From NCBI GenBank assembly GCA_964487655.1, contig CAZASB010000025.1, forward strand, positions 1 to 26,656: a DNA stretch of 26,656 nucleotides. Direction: 5' to 3'. The notes below the pieces were generated by a model. It searched no databases. It saw only the letters and a list, made by a program, of their open reading frames with translations, and was not told where the DNA came from. The translations under genes were made by a program, and so were the position numbers. Position 1 is the stretch's first letter, and every line of letters begins with the position of its first letter. Origin of the DNA: PWXP01 sp964487655. GTDB taxonomy: Bacteria > Planctomycetota > Planctomycetia > Pirellulales > Thermoguttaceae. Shown here piece by piece: positions 22,832 through 26,656 of this stretch.

Positions 22832-25800
22832 ATGTCAGTGTGGTGCTTGACTTTGTGCTTATTGGCGACCAGTCCGTCGGAACCGGACGCATCCATCTTA
22901 AAGAACGGCGGTTTCGAGTCGTGGGTCAAGGCGCCGGTTAAGGTGGACGGCCAAGGCAACGGCTGGCAATTCTCGTCGTCGCAGGCGCCCGCGGCGTGGA
23001 CGCCCAACCCAGCCTATCCGGGAGAGCTGACCGCCTGTGCGTCGGAGTCGGGCAAGCCGACGGCTCACGACGGCGAGCGATTCATCCGCATCGCTGGGGC
23101 CGAAAAAGGCTCCGCGCACCTATACCAGATGTGCCATGGCCTGGAGCCGGGGAAGTGGTACCGAGTTTCCGCCTGGATGCGAGGCGGGGCCATCTCGCTT
23201 TCGTTTTACGAATACTTCAAGTCGGGGCCGATCGGCGGGCAGGGTGTCGCGCAGTCCACCGGCGGCGGAGAAGGCTGGAGGCTGATCGAGGGTTTCTATC
23301 ACGCGCCGACGGAAGGCTATCTCCACTCGGCACTGGCCTTGTGCGTGCCGCCTCGCGAGAGTGTTGGCGTGGACGACGTGAGGATCGAACCGGTCATTCT
23401 TACGGACGCGCCTGGCGGCAACGACGTTACGTTGGAAACGGACTCGCTGCGTCTGACGATCTCATCCCAGGGCGTCCTCCGCGAGTTCCGCTGCAAGACG
23501 TCGGGCAAGGACTACGCGGCCGGCGGAATACCGTTTCCCATCCTGCGTCTTGTTCGCCGGGGCGTGCCAACGCCCATCCATAGTCTGACCCGCGACGGCG
23601 ACCTGCTTCGAGCGCAGTTTCTCGACTCCGACCTGCAGGCTACGCTGCGGTTCACCATCCGAAAAGAGCACGTGCTCTTCGAGGTCGTGGAGGTGCAGCC
23701 AAGCGATGTCGAACAACTCAGCCTGGAGTTTCCACTCCAGCGTCTCGCGACGGTCGCCGGGGCCTTCAATGCCACGTACGACGAGCAATTCGGCGCGTGT
23801 CTTCTGGGGACCACGGCCAACGTCTGGCAGCAGATTCAAGCCCATGGCTCCGACATCGTCGGGCTGACCGCGCACTGCACGCAAAAACGCGGCATGGTTG
23901 GGGCCCGGTTTGCCCTGGTCGCGGCGCCGCGGGACCAGTTCAAGTCGGCGATCATGGAGGCGGAACGGGCCAACGGCCTGCCCTGTCCGATGCTCGAAGG
24001 CCAGTGGGCCCGAGATTCACAGCCGGTTCGCCGGTCCTACCTGTTCATGGTCGACGCGACCGAGGGCAATACGGACAAGATGATCGAGTATGCCAAGATC
24101 GGCCATTTCGGCACGATCATCCTGTTGAAGAACAACTGGCTGGCCACCCATGGGCATTTCGAAATCAACAAGCAGAACTTCCCCGAGGGGCTTGCCAGCC
24201 TGAAACGAACGGTCGCGAAGATTCATGCGGCCGGGTTGGGGGCGGGGGTCCACGTGTTCGGGCCGTCCATCTCGCCCAACGATCCCTATGTAACTCCCGT
24301 GCCCGACGACCGCCTGGCTTATGTCGCTTGCCCGCCGCTGGTCGAAGCGGTGGACGAGAAGTCGGCCACGCTTACGCTAACGGGCCCTCCCCCGCTTCCG
24401 CCGAACGCACCTCGTAGCATGGCGTTCCCTGGCTATTATCTGCGGATTGGCGACGAGATCATCCGCTATCAGGACGTTGAGCCCGGCCCGCCCGCGCGTT
24501 TCGTACGTTGCCAGCGCGGCGCGTTGGGCACCAAGGCCGCCGCTCATGCAGCCGGCGCCGAGGTCAAGGGACTGCTGGCCATGTGGGGCTTCTTCCTTGT
24601 CGACCCCGACAGCACGCTGGTCGAGGAACTCACCGCCAACTTCGCCAACGTGTTCAACGACTGCGATTTCGACATGGTGTATTTCGATGCCAGCGACGGC
24701 ATCCAGGATGCCTACTTGGAACGCTGGTACTATCTCAATAAACTGCACTTGGGCTACTATACCAAGTTCAAGAAGGACGTCCTCTACCAGACCAGCAACG
24801 GCACCGGCTCGAACCTCGCGTGGCACATCGTGCCTCGCAGCGCATCGGCTGACGGCCACGGAGATCTCAAGGCCTATCTGGACGAGCGTTTGCCCGGCAT
24901 GCGAGGCATGGCCGCGAACTTCACCCGCGCCGATGTGGGCTGGTACTACATGTTCAACGACGTGCGGCCCGACCAGATCGAATACGTCGCCGCGAAAACG
25001 ATCGGCCTGGAGGGCTCGATTTCCATCGAGACCTCGCTGGCGACCATGGAGAAACACCCCCGCGCCCGGCAGATGGTGGAAATGGTCGGCCGTTATGAGC
25101 AGGCTCGCCTGGCCAACTGCTTCTCCGAAGAGGTCAAGGCGCAGCTTCGCGAACCGAGCAAGGACTTCAAACTGCTGGGCAACGCTGATGGATGGACGCT
25201 CTACCGCGCCGCATACGAAGAGCCGCGGTATGTCGAGGCCCTCGACGGCGAGCAGAACGCGTGGACGATCGCGAACGACCTGCCGACGCCTTGCCACTTG
25301 GGCGTGGAGATTGCGTGCGGCTTTCGCAACGTGCCCACGACCGACTACGATCATCCCGCGGCCCTGACGTTGGAGACTTTCGATGACACGGCCCCATACC
25401 AGCGCAGCGACGAGAACCGAGCCGAGCGTTTCTACGCCGGGCCCAACGCCACGCTCACCGTTGACGGAGCTGCGGAGCCGGGAGTCAGCACGCAATTCGT
25501 TTCCTCGACGGATTCGCCCAAGGTCGGCGGTCGCTGCACGCTCTTTTCAGCCACCAACGCCGGCCCGCGTGGCGGATGGTGCGCAACCGGCCGGCGGTTC
25601 TCCCAACCGGTCGACCTGAGCGGTTCGCAGGCAATTGCCTTGTGGGTCGAGGGCGACGGCAAGGGGGAAACCTTCCGCCTGCAACTCCGCGACGCGGCCG
25701 GCCGGGCCGCTACGTGGACGACGCTGGTGAGTTTCCAAGGCTGGCGTTTGTGCGTCTTTCGCACGGGTGACGCACCGGCCTTCGACTGGTCGAAGACGGA

Positions 25801-26179
25801 GTATCTCGTGCTACGTCTGGAAGGGATGGCGGGAGGCAGTTCCGTGCAAGTGCGTCTGGACGACTTGCGGGCCCTTCCCGAACTCCACCCCGCGCCGCCG
25901 CTTGTGCGGCCCACCATCCAGATCAATGGGAAGAGCGTGAACTTTCAGCAACAACTGCAATCCGGCCAGGCAATTACGGGCAGCGGACTCGAAGAAGCCC
26001 GATTCTGGCCCGGCGGAATGCAGCCTGGCGAGCCGGTCGCCATTTCGACCGACGTGCTTCTGCTGCAACCGGGCGAGAACCGAGTGACCGTCACGGCCGA
26101 TACGGCCGGCGGTTATCCGGGCGACGTCAACGTGCTCTTCTACCGCCTGTGGCCGCTTATTCCGGATGATTCACGATAG
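22832..26179 (+). CDS. Large secreted multidomain glycosidase-like protein
   Basis: A 1115-residue protein. AAGGAG lies 8 bases before the ATG, and a short signal peptide (MSVWCLTLCLLATSPSEPDA) follows. Residues ~20-187 look like a CBM4/9-type jelly roll (ILKNGGFESW, KWYRVSAWMRGG, VGVDDVRIEP). Residues ~195-320 form a beta sandwich of the kind that precedes some glycosidase barrels. Residues ~400-735 are a TIM-barrel-like region (FGTIILLKNNW, AAGLGAGVHVFGPSIS, DMVYFDASDG with Asp619/Asp622, and EGSISIETS). A beta insertion at ~508-580 (YLRIGDEIIRYQDV) interrupts it. Residues ~900-1017 resemble a CBM11/CIA30-type domain, and a last beta domain ends at ~1112. I cannot assign a GH family. The last codons and stop lie within the left arm of repeat copy 3. 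Confidence 0.8.
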   Translation: MSVWCLTLCLLATSPSEPDASILKNGGFESWVKAPVKVDGQGNGWQFSSSQAPAAWTPNPAYPGELTACASESGKPTAHDGERFIRIAGAEKGSAHLYQMCHGLEPGKWYRVSAWMRGGAISLSFYEYFKSGPIGGQGVAQSTGGGEGWRLIEGFYHAPTEGYLHSALALCVPPRESVGVDDVRIEPVILTDAPGGNDVTLETDSLRLTISSQGVLREFRCKTSGKDYAAGGIPFPILRLVRRGVPTPIHSLTRDGDLLRAQFLDSDLQATLRFTIRKEHVLFEVVEVQPSDVEQLSLEFPLQRLATVAGAFNATYDEQFGACLLGTTANVWQQIQAHGSDIVGLTAHCTQKRGMVGARFALVAAPRDQFKSAIMEAERANGLPCPMLEGQWARDSQPVRRSYLFMVDATEGNTDKMIEYAKIGHFGTIILLKNNWLATHGHFEINKQNFPEGLASLKRTVAKIHAAGLGAGVHVFGPSISPNDPYVTPVPDDRLAYVACPPLVEAVDEKSATLTLTGPPPLPPNAPRSMAFPGYYLRIGDEIIRYQDVEPGPPARFVRCQRGALGTKAAAHAAGAEVKGLLAMWGFFLVDPDSTLVEELTANFANVFNDCDFDMVYFDASDGIQDAYLERWYYLNKLHLGYYTKFKKDVLYQTSNGTGSNLAWHIVPRSASADGHGDLKAYLDERLPGMRGMAANFTRADVGWYYMFNDVRPDQIEYVAAKTIGLEGSISIETSLATMEKHPRARQMVEMVGRYEQARLANCFSEEVKAQLREPSKDFKLLGNADGWTLYRAAYEEPRYVEALDGEQNAWTIANDLPTPCHLGVEIACGFRNVPTTDYDHPAALTLETFDDTAPYQRSDENRAERFYAGPNATLTVDGAAEPGVSTQFVSSTDSPKVGGRCTLFSATNAGPRGGWCATGRRFSQPVDLSGSQAIALWVEGDGKGETFRLQLRDAAGRAATWTTLVSFQGWRLCVFRTGDAPAFDWSKTEYLVLRLEGMAGGSSVQVRLDDLRALPELHPAPPLVRPTIQINGKSVNFQQQLQSGQAITGSGLEEARFWPGGMQPGEPVAISTDVLLLQPGENRVTVTADTAGGYPGDVNVLFYRLWPLIPDDSR

Positions 26180-26340
26180 GTAGGGTGGGTCAAGCAAGCC
26201 GCTTCTTTGGTGGGCCATCGGTCGCTACTACTGGCGTGGTTCCAGGCGGCGGGCTGGTAATCAGCTCGGTTGCGGCTTGTGCGGACCCACCCACAATCTA
26301 TGCGACCTTGACCCATCGTATATGAATAATCCGGACTAGA
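26161..26340 (+). repeat. Dispersed intergenic repeat with terminal inverted repeats, copy 3
   Basis: Related throughout to 4474-4655. It contains GTAGGGTGGGTCAAG (from 26180), CCGCTTCTTTGGTGGGCCATC and GGTTGCGGCTTGTGCGGACC in the same order. The outer ends TCCGGAT (26161-26167) and ATCCGGA (26329-26335) are exact inverted repeats. The left end supplies the last codons and stop of the preceding gene, so the element appears to have inserted at, or grown over, the 3' end of that gene. Confidence 0.75.
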
Positions 26341-26656
26341 CAATCACCGCTCCCTGATCCTGGAGGGTCGCGCGGAGTTTCTCGGGCGCTACGTCGGCAA
26401 CCCTAAGACGCCAATTTCGGCCCTGACAGCGGACAGGAAGTAGGGAGCGCCGTATCCTTGTCCCGAGTCACCCGGCACGGTATCCTGGAAGGAGGTGTCG
26501 GAGAAGTCTGGCGGGAAGCGTTGGCGCGCTTCGACGCAACCTTCGGGAGATGGAGCAGAAGTGGAGTGGCGAAGGAGACATCAGAGGGAGATGATAATAA
26601 GTGGCTCTTCCGTTTCTGGGTGCAAGTCCGTGGTGAAAAGACGTAGGGTGGATGGT
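26341..26656. other. Gene-free or decayed tail of the window
   Basis: No confident gene was seen. Two minus-strand frames read like protein tails: VADVAPEKLRATLQDQGAVIV ending at a stop at 26336, and PGDSGQGYGAPYFLSAVRAE ending near 26380. Neither has an intact start or a recognisable family, so they may be fragments of a decayed gene. The last bases, GTAGGGTGG at 26643-26651, match the inner arm of the dispersed repeat and may begin a further copy. Confidence 0.3.

Noticed and set aside
24377..25495. 372-codon minus-strand ORF
   Set aside because: It is antisense to the 1115-aa glycosidase-like gene, whose frame has a ribosome-binding site, signal peptide and domain structure.
26458..26646. 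62-codon plus-strand ORF at the window end
   Set aside because: It has a TTG start, no Shine-Dalgarno and no recognisable domain; it overlaps other equally open minus-strand frames in a likely decayed region.

Overview
The window looks like a chromosomal segment of a Planctomycetota bacterium, most likely Pirellulales-like. This is inferred from gene content only: a fairly GC-rich nusA-infB-rbfA-yebC core, large secreted TPR and DUF4091-type proteins, a Tat-exported sugar-isomerase-like protein, and many intergenic palindromes. No rRNA, tRNA, CRISPR array or intact mobile element was seen.

Layout. (1) 1-4660: three minus-strand genes (a ketoacyl-synthase-like protein whose active-site Cys is replaced by Glu, a secreted protein with secretin-like features, and a secreted esterase). 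They are bracketed by two inverted copies of a dispersed ~180-bp repeat whose visible 55 bp are identical. (2) 4890-14111: a plus-strand information-processing block. A near-consensus promoter precedes nusA, followed by infB (TTG start), rbfA, a degenerate endonuclease III-like protein, a secreted TPR protein and a YebC/PmpR regulator. (3) 14200-17000: a visibly AT-richer minus-strand pair, a NhaD/ArsB-type (SLC13-like) ion permease and an EIIA-CBS regulator, next to a dead insertion-sequence remnant. This looks like acquired DNA. (4) 17009-26179: four exported carbohydrate-active or sugar-related genes. Three lie on the minus strand: a GH42-like TIM barrel, a 981-aa GH123/DUF4091-like protein and a Tat-exported sugar isomerase/epimerase-like protein. 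One is divergent on the plus strand, a 1115-aa multidomain glycosidase-like protein. They resemble a small glycan-degradation locus with no recognisable transporter or regulator in view. A third repeat copy closes this block at 26161-26340.

Most interesting points: the Cys-to-Glu ketosynthase, the endonuclease III fold that keeps the catalytic Asp but has lost the Lys and the Fe-S cysteines, the EIIA-CBS/permease pair, the uncharacterised exported glycan locus, and the inverted-repeat element family.
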